Assembly (NCBI RefSeq): GCF_000383575.1
Contig: NZ_KB911579.1
Location: 3,961,640 to 4,008,615, forward strand
Direction of reading: 5' to 3'
Source: Salinispora oceanensis
GTDB taxonomy: Bacteria > Actinomycetota > Actinomycetes > Mycobacteriales > Micromonosporaceae
Length of the DNA stretch: 46,976 nt
Part shown: one piece after another, positions 40,970 to 46,976 of the stretch
Layout of the letters: the number at the start of each line of letters is the position of its first letter
How positions within the stretch are numbered: position 1 is the stretch's first letter
Notes under the pieces: generated by a model
The model's database searches: none
What the model was told of the DNA's origin: nothing
What the model saw: only the letters and a program-made list of their open reading frames with translations
Program-made: the position numbers and the translations under genes

Positions 40970-41936
40970 CGATCCGGGCCGGCCCGGCTACCGGCGCCAC
41001 CGGCGCGGCCGGGGCTGGGGGTTCTGTGATCCGGCCGGCGAGCCGGTCCGGGATCCGGATCGGCTGGCCCGCCTGCGTGACCTCGTCATCCCGCCGGCCT
41101 GGCAGGACGTGTGGATCTCGCCGTATCCGAACGGGCACATCCAGGCAACCGGCGTTGACGCTGCTGGGCGCCGACAGTACCTGTACCACCCGGAGTGGCG
41201 GCGCAAGCGGGACGAGGCGAAGTTTGACCACGTGCTCGAGGTGGCCCGGCGGTTGCCCCGGTTGCGCGAACGCATCGCGGAGGACCTCGACGGTCGGGGA
41301 CTGAACCGAGATCGGGTGCTGGCCACTGTGGCTCGACTGTTGGACCTGGGTGCCTTCCGGGTGGGCAGCGAGCGGTATGCGGCCGGCGACGATCCGACGT
41401 TCGGAGTGTCCACCCTGCGCCCGGAGCACGCTCACTCCCGCCGTGGCTGCATGGTCCTCGAGTTTCCGGCGAAGGGCGGCGTCGAACAGGTTCGGTGGAT
41501 TGAGGATCCGGTGCTGTGTCGGGTGCTGGCCAATCTACGGCGTCGCCGCCGCGCCGCGGCTCGGCTCTTCGGTTACTGGGACGGCCGGAACTGGCGGGAC
41601 GTGCGCCGAGACGATGTCAACGGGTATCTGCGAGTGGCCAGCGGTGGTGAGATGACCGCGAAGGACTTCCGGACCTGGCACGCCACCGTTTTGGCGGCCA
41701 CCGGGCTGGCCACTGCTGGCGGAGAGCGGTCCGCCACCGCTCGTCGGCGCGCGGTGGCCGCGGTGATGCGTGAGGTGGCGGGGTTGCTCGGGAACACGCC
41801 GACGGTGGCCCGCACGTCCTACGTTGACCCCCGGGTCGTGGACCTCTACCACGACGGGGTGCTGGCGCCGGTCGGTCGGTGGATGCCCCGCGAGGATGCC
41901 GAGCGGGGGGTCCTCGAACTGTTGGCCGAGGCCTGA
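40953..41936 (+). CDS. DNA topoisomerase IB
   Basis: 327 residues of the bacterial type IB (poxvirus-like) topoisomerases, which relax supercoils through a 3'-phosphotyrosyl link. Visible are LVIPPAWQDVWISPYPNGHIQATGVDAAGRRQYLYHP (N-terminal clamp), DLGAFRVGSERYA (catalytic Arg), YVLRVASGGEMTAKDFRTWHAT-like wording with KDFRTW, and the active Tyr290 in ARTSYVDPRVVDLY. The GTG start lies inside the end of the GT9 gene (17-bp overlap), which is odd for a housekeeping enzyme and puts it in the glycan operon. Confidence 0.92.
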   Translation: MRLRRSDPGRPGYRRHRRGRGWGFCDPAGEPVRDPDRLARLRDLVIPPAWQDVWISPYPNGHIQATGVDAAGRRQYLYHPEWRRKRDEAKFDHVLEVARRLPRLRERIAEDLDGRGLNRDRVLATVARLLDLGAFRVGSERYAAGDDPTFGVSTLRPEHAHSRRGCMVLEFPAKGGVEQVRWIEDPVLCRVLANLRRRRRAAARLFGYWDGRNWRDVRRDDVNGYLRVASGGEMTAKDFRTWHATVLAATGLATAGGERSATARRRAVAAVMREVAGLLGNTPTVARTSYVDPRVVDLYHDGVLAPVGRWMPREDAERGVLELLAEA

Positions 41937-42012
41937 GCGGTCGCCCCCCGAGCCGGGGCAGTCGCCCGGCCGGCGCCGGCGGTCTGGGTAAGCAGTGGCG
42001 CAGGGGCCGGCC

Positions 42013-42135
42013 TCAGCGGCGGAACATCGCTCGGATCGCGGCGACCAGCAGTAGGCCGCCCACCACCACGCCGAGAAGGCGTACGCCGGGGATGTCGGCC
42101 GGGCCCGTCGCCTCGGCCAGGAGTTCGGAGTCCAT
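42013..42135 (-). CDS. Small single-pass membrane protein (40 aa)
   Basis: Translated directly from the minus strand: MDSELLAEATGPADIPGVRL, then a hydrophobic helix (about 20-33, LLGVVVGGLLLVAA) and a basic end (IRAMFRR). Nearly every codon ends in G or C, the sign of a real gene. A minus-strand TACAGT (42175-42170) may be its -10. It is divergent from the NagZ-type gene. Not recognised; a tiny membrane peptide. Confidence 0.6.
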   Translation of the reverse strand: MDSELLAEATGPADIPGVRLLGVVVGGLLLVAAIRAMFRR

Positions 42136-42178
42136 CCCTGAACTCTCCCGGTCCGGTCGCCACCCAGCAACTGTAAGG

Positions 42179-42211
42179 TTTATTGACTATTTATTTGGGT
42201 GATGTGACCAT
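42179..42211 (+). promoter_or_regulatory. Promoter and AT-rich direct-repeat operator of the GH3 glycosidase gene
   Basis: -35 TTGACT (42183-42188) and -10 GACCAT (42206-42211) are 17 nt apart. Two TTTATT hexamers start at 42179 and 42190, an 11-bp (one helical turn) spacing, and overlap the -35. The AT-rich patch is exceptional in this window. A response regulator or sugar-responsive repressor site is inferred. Confidence 0.6.
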
Positions 42212-42249
42212 GGCAAAGCGTCGCCACCCGGGCGCAGAGGGGGAGGGAC

Positions 42250-42291
42250 ATGACCGACTGGATTGCCGAGCGGCCTGAGGCGGCGGTGTGA
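42250..42291 (+). CDS. 13-codon leader ORF overlapping the GH3 glycosidase start
   Basis: ATG 42250 is preceded by GAGGGGGAGG and gives MTDWIAERPEAAV, ending in TGA 42289-42291. That TGA overlaps the GTG start of the glycosidase (GTGTGA), the arrangement used for translational coupling. It is short and could be coincidence, but the glycosidase has no other Shine-Dalgarno of its own. Confidence 0.45.
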   Translation: MTDWIAERPEAAV

Positions 42292-43784
42292 GTACACGTG
42301 AGGCACACCTTGCTTCCCTGGCCGCCACCGTCCTTCAGCCGGGCTTTGTCGGTACCACCGCCCCGTCCTGGGTGCGCCGCTGGCTGGGGGAGGGGCTCGG
42401 CGCGGTGGTGCTCTTCGCCCGTAACGTGGTCGACTCGGAGCAGGTCGCCGCGCTGACCGCGACGCTGCGCGCGGAGCGGCCGGACGTCATCGTCGCCATC
42501 GACGAGGAAGCCGGTGACGTGACCCGGATCGAGTCGGGCCTCGGCAGCTCCCGCCCCGGCAACTTGGCCCTCGGCGTGATTGACGATCCGCTTTTGACCG
42601 AGGAGGTGGCCAACGACCTCGGCGCGGAGCTGGCGGCGCTCGGGATCACCCTGAACTACGCGCCCACCGCCGATGTCAACTCCAATCCGGACAACCCGGT
42701 GATCGGAGTCCGATCCTTCGGGGCGGACCCGGATCTGACCGCCCGGCACACCGCCGCCTGGGTGCGGGGCCTACAGGCCGGCGGCGTCGCGGCCTGCGCC
42801 AAACACTTCCCCGGGCACGGTGACACCCAGGTCGACTCCCACCACGGTCTGCCCCGGATCGCCGGCGATCGGAGCCGGCTGGACGCGGTGGAGCTGACCC
42901 CGTTTCGCGCCGCGCTCTCCGCTGGCGTGCAGGCCGTCATGACCGGTCACCTGTTCGTGCCCGCGCTGGACCCAGACCTACCGGCCACCCTGAGCCGCCG
43001 GATCCTCACCGGCCTGCTCCGGGACGAGTTGGGCTTCGCCGGGGTCGTGGTGACCGACGCGGTGGAGATGCGCGCGGTCGCCGACCGGTACGGCTTCACC
43101 GGCGCCGCGGTACGTGCCCTGGCCGCGGGGGCCGACGCCATCTGCGTCGGCGGCGAGCACGCCGACGAGGACGCGGCCCGGCGGCTGCGGGACGCGATCG
43201 TGGCCGCCGTCGCAGCGGGAGAACTGCCCGAGGAGCGCCTAGCCGAGGCGGCCAAGCGGGTGGACCAACTCGCCGCCGCCACCGCCGCCCGCCAGGCCGG
43301 CCGGCCCACCCGTCCAGCGGCCGGCAGCGGCTCGGCGATAGGGTTCGCCGCCGCCCGCCGGGCCGTGCGGGTAACGACGGTTGGTGCCGGGCTGGGCGCG
43401 CTGCCGCTGGCCGGCCCCGCCCACGTGGTCGAGTTCGCGCCGCCCCGCAACCTCGCGATCGGCACGGAGACACCGTGGGGCGTCGCCGCGCCCCTGGCGG
43501 CTCTGCTACCGGGCACGACCACCGCCCGATATGTCGAGGCCGAGGTGCCCCTGGACCTCACCAGCCAAGCCGGTGGCCGCCACCTTGTCCTCGTCGTGCG
43601 TGACCTACACCGGCATCCGTGGATGCGGGCAGCCGTGACGCGCGCTTTGACCGGTCGCCCGGATGCCGTCGTCGTCGAGTTGGGCGTACCCGAACTGGTC
43701 ACCGGGGCGGTGCACGTCGCCACCCACGGCGCGACCCGCGCCGGCGGCCGGGCCGCGGCGGAGCTCCTGACCGGGATCAGCTGA
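42288..43784 (+). CDS. Glycoside hydrolase family 3, beta-N-acetylhexosaminidase (NagZ-type)
   Basis: 498 residues. Residues 1-340 are the GH3 barrel: GLGAVVLFARNV, VAIDEEAGDVTRIESGL, LGITLNYAPTADVNSNPDNPVIGVRSFG, the NagZ fingerprint KHFPGHGDTQVDSHHGLP (about 169-186) containing the acid/base His-Asp dyad, and nucleophile Asp257 in VVVTDAVEMRA. Residues 350-498 form a second alpha/beta domain often seen in actinobacterial NagZ. It removes GlcNAc from peptidoglycan fragments or chitooligosaccharides. No signal peptide, so probably cytoplasmic. Start GTG 42288 coupled to a leader ORF. Confidence 0.9.
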   Translation: MSTREAHLASLAATVLQPGFVGTTAPSWVRRWLGEGLGAVVLFARNVVDSEQVAALTATLRAERPDVIVAIDEEAGDVTRIESGLGSSRPGNLALGVIDDPLLTEEVANDLGAELAALGITLNYAPTADVNSNPDNPVIGVRSFGADPDLTARHTAAWVRGLQAGGVAACAKHFPGHGDTQVDSHHGLPRIAGDRSRLDAVELTPFRAALSAGVQAVMTGHLFVPALDPDLPATLSRRILTGLLRDELGFAGVVVTDAVEMRAVADRYGFTGAAVRALAAGADAICVGGEHADEDAARRLRDAIVAAVAAGELPEERLAEAAKRVDQLAAATAARQAGRPTRPAAGSGSAIGFAAARRAVRVTTVGAGLGALPLAGPAHVVEFAPPRNLAIGTETPWGVAAPLAALLPGTTTARYVEAEVPLDLTSQAGGRHLVLVVRDLHRHPWMRAAVTRALTGRPDAVVVELGVPELVTGAVHVATHGATRAGGRAAAELLTGIS

Positions 43785-43838
43785 TCGCGAGCCGCGACGG
43801 CCGCCGGACCGGGATCGGCTGACTGCGAGCTGCGGCGG
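43769..43838. repeat. Imperfect 32-bp direct repeat at the 3' ends of convergent genes
   Basis: Copies 43769-43800 and 43807-43838 match at 27 of 32 positions with a 38-bp period. The first copy contains the end and TGA of the glycosidase gene; the second ends at the aminotransferase stop (43839). It looks like a local tail duplication. Confidence 0.7.
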
Positions 43839-45050
43839 TCAGCGGTCTGGGGAGAGCCTCGCCACCTCGTCGAGCAGACGGTCCACTTCGGGGTGGGTGT
43901 TGTAGTGGTACAGGCTGACGCGTACCGCCCCGCCGCTGTCCCGCAGCCCCAACGTCTGGAAGTACTCGTAGGCGTAGTAGTCACCGGCGGAGAGGCAGAA
44001 CCCCGCCGCACCGAGCGCCGCCTGAGTTTCCGCCGGCGACTGGCCGGCCAGCCGGAACGACACCGTGGGGCAGCGCCGGGCCGGGGAGCCGAGCACGGTG
44101 ACCGCGGGCAGGTCAGCGAGACCGCCGAGTAACCGGTCCAACAGCTCCTCCTCGTACGCGCGCGCCGCGCTCAGGCTGCTCCGCAGTCGCTCCCGCCGGC
44201 TCCCGGTGGCCGTCGGGTCCAGCCCGGCGAGATGGTCCACGGCGACGGCCGCCCCGGCCAGCAGCGGAAAACTGGGCGTCCCGTACTCGAATCGATCGGG
44301 TACGGAGTCGGCGGAGGGGCGTAGCTTCGCCGGGCGCAGCTGCTCCCAGCACGCCGGATCCGCCGCCACCGCGGCCAGGTGCGGTCCAGACCACTTGTAG
44401 GCGCTGGTGACCAGGAAGTCAGCGCCCAACGCGGTGCGGTCGGTCGGACCGTGCGGCACCGAGTGCACACCGTCCACGCAGACCAGCGCTCCGACGGCGT
44501 GGGCTGCTTTGGCGATCGCCGCCACGTCGGGCATCGTGCCGATCGCATTGCTAGCGGCGGTGACCGCCACCAGCCGAGTCCGTTCGTTGACCAGGTCGGG
44601 GTACTGACCAGTCGGCAGCTCGCCGCTGTGCCTGTCGAACTCCGCCCACCGTACGGTTGCGCCCGCCGCCTCGGCTGCCTGGATCCACGGCCGGACGTTG
44701 GCGTCGTGGTCGAGTCGGGACACCACCACCTCGTCTCCTGGCCGCCAGGTTGCCCCGAGGGCGCGGGCCAGGGTGTAGGTGAGCGCGGTCGCGCTCGGGC
44801 CCAGCACCACCCCCTCCGGATCCGTGCCGAGCAGGTCGGCCAGGGCCGTACGGGCGGCGGCCACCAGCTCCAGCGAGCGTCGGCCGGGAAGGTTGCCGCC
44901 GCTGCGGTTGCCCAGCGCCGCACCCATCGTCTCGGTCACCGCGGCGATCACCGGCGCGGCGGTCTGGGTGCCGCCGGCACCGTCGAAGTGGACGTGCCCC
45001 TCGGCCAGGGCGGGATACGCGGCCCGAATGCGGGCGATGTCGAACGGCAT
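43839..45050 (-). CDS. Cysteine desulfurase-like class V aminotransferase
   Basis: 403 residues, a PLP enzyme of aminotransferase class V. The PLP lysine is Lys219 in SAYKWSGPH; DGVHSVPHG carries the cofactor-binding Asp and His, and HFDGAGGTQ near residue 21-29 is the start of this cysteine-desulfurase-like subgroup. It lacks the clear flexible Cys loop of true IscS/SufS proteins that I would expect, so desulfurase activity is unproven. Length fits the family. It is convergent with the glycosidase (54 bp) and divergent from the lipoprotein gene. Confidence 0.87.
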   Translation of the reverse strand: MPFDIARIRAAYPALAEGHVHFDGAGGTQTAAPVIAAVTETMGAALGNRSGGNLPGRRSLELVAAARTALADLLGTDPEGVVLGPSATALTYTLARALGATWRPGDEVVVSRLDHDANVRPWIQAAEAAGATVRWAEFDRHSGELPTGQYPDLVNERTRLVAVTAASNAIGTMPDVAAIAKAAHAVGALVCVDGVHSVPHGPTDRTALGADFLVTSAYKWSGPHLAAVAADPACWEQLRPAKLRPSADSVPDRFEYGTPSFPLLAGAAVAVDHLAGLDPTATGSRRERLRSSLSAARAYEEELLDRLLGGLADLPAVTVLGSPARRCPTVSFRLAGQSPAETQAALGAAGFCLSAGDYYAYEYFQTLGLRDSGGAVRVSLYHYNTHPEVDRLLDEVARLSPDR

Positions 45051-45109
45051 GAGCGGACCCTAACCCGCGCTGCCGAAGTTGGCGGAAAGTCGGTACGGCG
45101 GCCGTCTCG

Positions 45110-45115
45110 TACCCT
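45110..45115 (+). promoter_or_regulatory. -10 element of a leaderless transcript
   Basis: TACCCT lies 6 nt before the GTG at 45122. It is the same hexamer as at 1679 and there is no Shine-Dalgarno. Confidence 0.6.
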
Positions 45116-45121
45116 TGGGCC

Positions 45122-45490
45122 GTGACGAACCGATGCATTCCCCTCCCCCCGAAAACCCCCCGTCGCACCGCCGGCCTCCTCGTCGGCCTGGCCCTCGGTG
45201 CCGCAGTGCTGGCCGGCTGCGGCTCCGCCGAGGGGGTCTCTACCGACTGTGGGCTGGACGGCTGCACAGTCACCTTCGACCGTGAGACCAACGCCGAGGC
45301 CAGCATCCTCGGTGTCGAGGCGAGGTTGATCGGTGCCCAGGACGATGAGGTGACCGTCGAGGTCGCCGGCGAGCAGCTCACCCTCACCACCGGGCAGCCG
45401 GCCGCCGAGGTTGGCGGTTTCTCGGTCACGCTGGAAAACGTCACCGCCGACCAGGTCGCTATCCAGGTGGCGCAGGGCTCGGAGGGCTGA
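45122..45490 (+). CDS. Small lipoprotein of unknown function
   Basis: 122 residues. A basic N-terminus, hydrophobic segment (about 17-30) and lipobox LAGC predict lipidation at Cys33. The mature part (about 90 residues) is acidic and beta-rich: FDRETNAEASILGVEARLIG, VTVEVAGEQLTLT, GGFSVTLENVTADQVAIQVA. It contains Cys pair CGLDGC near residue 42-47 that may form a disulfide. No recognised domain. Start GTG 45122 with a leaderless -10. Confidence 0.8.
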   Translation: MTNRCIPLPPKTPRRTAGLLVGLALGAAVLAGCGSAEGVSTDCGLDGCTVTFDRETNAEASILGVEARLIGAQDDEVTVEVAGEQLTLTTGQPAAEVGGFSVTLENVTADQVAIQVAQGSEG

Positions 45491-45710
45491 GCGCCCGGAG
45501 CCCCTTCGTCCCGGGGTGGATTTTCTACTCGCTCCGGGACGGCGTCTCCGGGGCTACCGCCGCAGGCGTGACGTACGGTAGCTCCGGGCAGGTGTTATCA
45601 GCGCCGTCGCTCCGGCATCCCCCTTTCGGTGCCTTCTGCCTCCTCTGCTGTCGTGACCAGAAGGTCTGAACTGGTCGGCCCGGCCGATCGCCGGCACCAT
45701 TGGGCCTTCG

Positions 45711-45730
45711 CCGGGCGTCCTGACGCCCGG
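45711..45730 (+). promoter_or_regulatory. Perfect inverted repeat before the MscS gene
   Basis: CCGGGCGTC (45711-45719) and GACGCCCGG (45722-45730) flank a 2-nt CT centre, right before the Shine-Dalgarno GAGGAGGAG (45736-45744). As DNA it could be an operator; as RNA its tiny loop is less favourable. Regulatory role is inference. Confidence 0.4.
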
Positions 45731-45749
45731 TTGGTGAGGAGGAGAGACC

Positions 45750-46949
45750 GTGCAGAGCTACCTCGGGACGATCATCGTCGTGCTTGCCGCCGCGGCGAGC
45801 GCCCTGTTAGTGGTCGGCGTCACGCACCGGGTAACCCAGCGGCTCGGCCAGCGTTCACTGCTGTTGACCGGGCTGGCCCGGCACGCGCACCGCGCGTTCC
45901 AGGTGGCGACGACCATCCTCGCCGTGCAGTTCGCCGTGCGGTTCACCACCGGCTACGCGGCCAACGCCAGCTGGCGTAAGGCCCTGCTGCACTTCCTGGT
46001 GCTCGGGGTGATCGCAGCCACCGCCTGGCTGGTCGCCGCCTTGCTGGTGGTGGTCGAGGACACCGCGCTCGCGCGGTTCCAGGTCGAGGTGGCGGACAAC
46101 CGGCACCGCCGGATTCGCACCCAGGTGGTGCTCCTGCGCCGGTTGACCATCGCGGTGGTCGTCTTCCTGGCGCTCGGCGTGATGCTGATGACCTTCCCTG
46201 CCGTCCGCGGAATCGGCGCTGGGGTGCTGACCAGCGCTGGCGTGGTCGGTGTGGTGGCGGCATTGGCCGCGCAGAGTCTGCTGGGCAACGTCTTCGCCGG
46301 CCTCCAGCTCGCCTTCAGTGACGCGGTACGCCTCGGCGATGTGGTGGTCGTGGACGGGGAGTGGGGTCGGATCGAGGAGCTGACCCTCAGCTATGTGGTG
46401 TTGCGAATCTGGGACGACCGGCGGTTGATCCTGCCCACGTCGTACTTCACCAGCAAGCCGTTCCAGAACTGGACCCGGAGCGAGGCTGCGGTGCTCGGCA
46501 CCGCCGAGTTCGATGTCGACTGGTCGATCTCGGTGCAGGCGATGCGGGAGGAGCTGCGTCGGCTGGCGGAGAGCAGCGAACTGTGGGACGGCAGAGTCTG
46601 TGTGTTGCAGGTGATCGACGCGACCGGCGGCATGATCAAAGTGCGCGCGTTGGTCAGCGCCGCGAACGCCGGCCACCTTTGGGACCTGCGCTGCCTGGTC
46701 CGTGAGCACCTGGTTGCCTGGGTGTGGAAGCAGCGGCCGACCGCGATGCCGCGAATGCGGGCCGAGGTCGGTGATGCCGGGGGTGGCCAGCCGTGGCAGT
46801 GGGCCTCGCCCCGTCGACCGTCCCAGGCGGGCCTGCTCGCCGACGGTGCCGGGTCCGACGATGCGCGGATCTTCGGCGGCAGCGAGGACGGCACCGCCCG
46901 CAGCGAGGCCTTCGTCGGCCCGGACGAGCCGGCCGACTCCCGCCGCTGA
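45750..46949 (+). CDS. MscS-family mechanosensitive ion channel
   Basis: 399 residues. Three or more N-terminal transmembrane helices (about 5-25, 47-66, 75-100, 130-150) lead to the MscS pore helix TSAGVVGVVAALAAQSLLGN (about 162-181), the beta domain VRLGDVVVVDGEWGRIEEL and LILPTSYFTSKPFQNWTR. The C-terminal 90 residues are acidic and probably disordered. The channel opens under membrane tension to release solutes. GTG 45750 has GAGGAGGAG upstream. Confidence 0.92.
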   Translation: MQSYLGTIIVVLAAAASALLVVGVTHRVTQRLGQRSLLLTGLARHAHRAFQVATTILAVQFAVRFTTGYAANASWRKALLHFLVLGVIAATAWLVAALLVVVEDTALARFQVEVADNRHRRIRTQVVLLRRLTIAVVVFLALGVMLMTFPAVRGIGAGVLTSAGVVGVVAALAAQSLLGNVFAGLQLAFSDAVRLGDVVVVDGEWGRIEELTLSYVVLRIWDDRRLILPTSYFTSKPFQNWTRSEAAVLGTAEFDVDWSISVQAMREELRRLAESSELWDGRVCVLQVIDATGGMIKVRALVSAANAGHLWDLRCLVREHLVAWVWKQRPTAMPRMRAEVGDAGGGQPWQWASPRRPSQAGLLADGAGSDDARIFGGSEDGTARSEAFVGPDEPADSRR

Positions 46950-46976
46950 TCGGCTTGCCCTGTCGCTGATCGGCTT
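46944..46976. repeat. 13-bp direct repeat at the end of the window
   Basis: CGCTGATCGGCTT occurs at 46944-46956 (containing the MscS TGA) and again at 46964-46976, period 20 bp. The window ends inside the array, so the copy number is unknown. Confidence 0.7.

Noticed and set aside
31949..41936. LPS core locus of a Gram-negative bacterium
   Set aside because: The operon has LPS-type heptose genes, but the rest of the window (DUF397/XRE-DUF5753, class F sortase, leaderless starts, GC bias) is actinobacterial and no LPS-specific gene is present.
41969..41980. Palindrome GCCGGCGCCGGC as operator or attachment site
   Set aside because: Short GC palindromes are expected by chance at this base composition; no supporting context.
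1..46976. CRISPR array, tRNA/rRNA genes, prophage or intact IS element
   Set aside because: No regularly spaced repeats, cloverleaf or rRNA-like sequence, integrase or transposase frame was recognised on either strand.

Overview
The window is very GC-rich (roughly 70% by eye), with strong G/C bias at codon third positions, frequent GTG starts, several genes whose -10 box lies 6-8 nt before the start codon (leaderless transcripts), an XRE-DUF5753/DUF397 pair, GPP34, a class F sortase, PAC2 and HrpB-type genes. Together these point to a filamentous actinobacterium, most likely Micromonosporaceae (Micromonospora/Salinispora-like). It reads as chromosome: no tRNA, rRNA, CRISPR array, replication origin, integrase or intact insertion sequence was seen.

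Layout. 1-1000: the 3' end of an LPXTG-type wall-anchored protein, an ECF sigma factor broken by deletion and frameshift, and a degraded stretch. 1.0-3.1 kb: a GNAT acetyltransferase, a nucleotidyltransferase and a split-barrel flavoprotein. 3.1-6.4 kb: a DUF3516 helicase downstream of trmB. 6.5-7.8 kb: a membrane protein coupled to a class F sortase. 7.8-10.8 kb: a sulfotransferase of atypical composition with its own strong promoter, exonuclease III and a PAC2 protein. 11.1-14.1 kb: mini-ORFs, an EcsC protein, an SGNH lipoprotein, an ABM-domain membrane protein and a small membrane protein. 14.1-19.0 kb: aldehyde dehydrogenase, PP2C phosphatase and HrpB helicase. 19.0-23.5 kb: DUF397/XRE pair facing a GPP34-permease-GNAT operon, then a 42-residue membrane peptide between two strong hairpins. 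23.5-31.8 kb: stress-type and redox genes (YflT-like, two FAD oxidoreductases, a TM-helix channel-like protein, SRPBCC, DUF2795, ChaB, a second aldehyde dehydrogenase).

31.9-41.9 kb is the most interesting part. A polyprenol-phosphate-mannose synthase faces a tightly coupled operon encoding a GmhB-type heptose-bisphosphate phosphatase fused to a family 9 glycosyltransferase, two further glycosyltransferases, a GmhA-type isomerase, a bifunctional HldE-type kinase/nucleotidyltransferase, a short-chain dehydrogenase, a second family 9 glycosyltransferase and a topoisomerase IB. This is a near-complete ADP-heptose pathway with its own heptosyltransferase-like enzymes in an organism that should have no LPS; no HldD epimerase is visible. 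It predicts a heptose-containing glycan whose carrier is unknown.

42-47 kb: a 40-residue membrane protein that I translated directly from the minus strand, a GH3 (NagZ-type) glycosidase behind an AT-rich promoter/operator and a coupled 13-codon leader ORF, a class V aminotransferase, a lipoprotein and an MscS channel.
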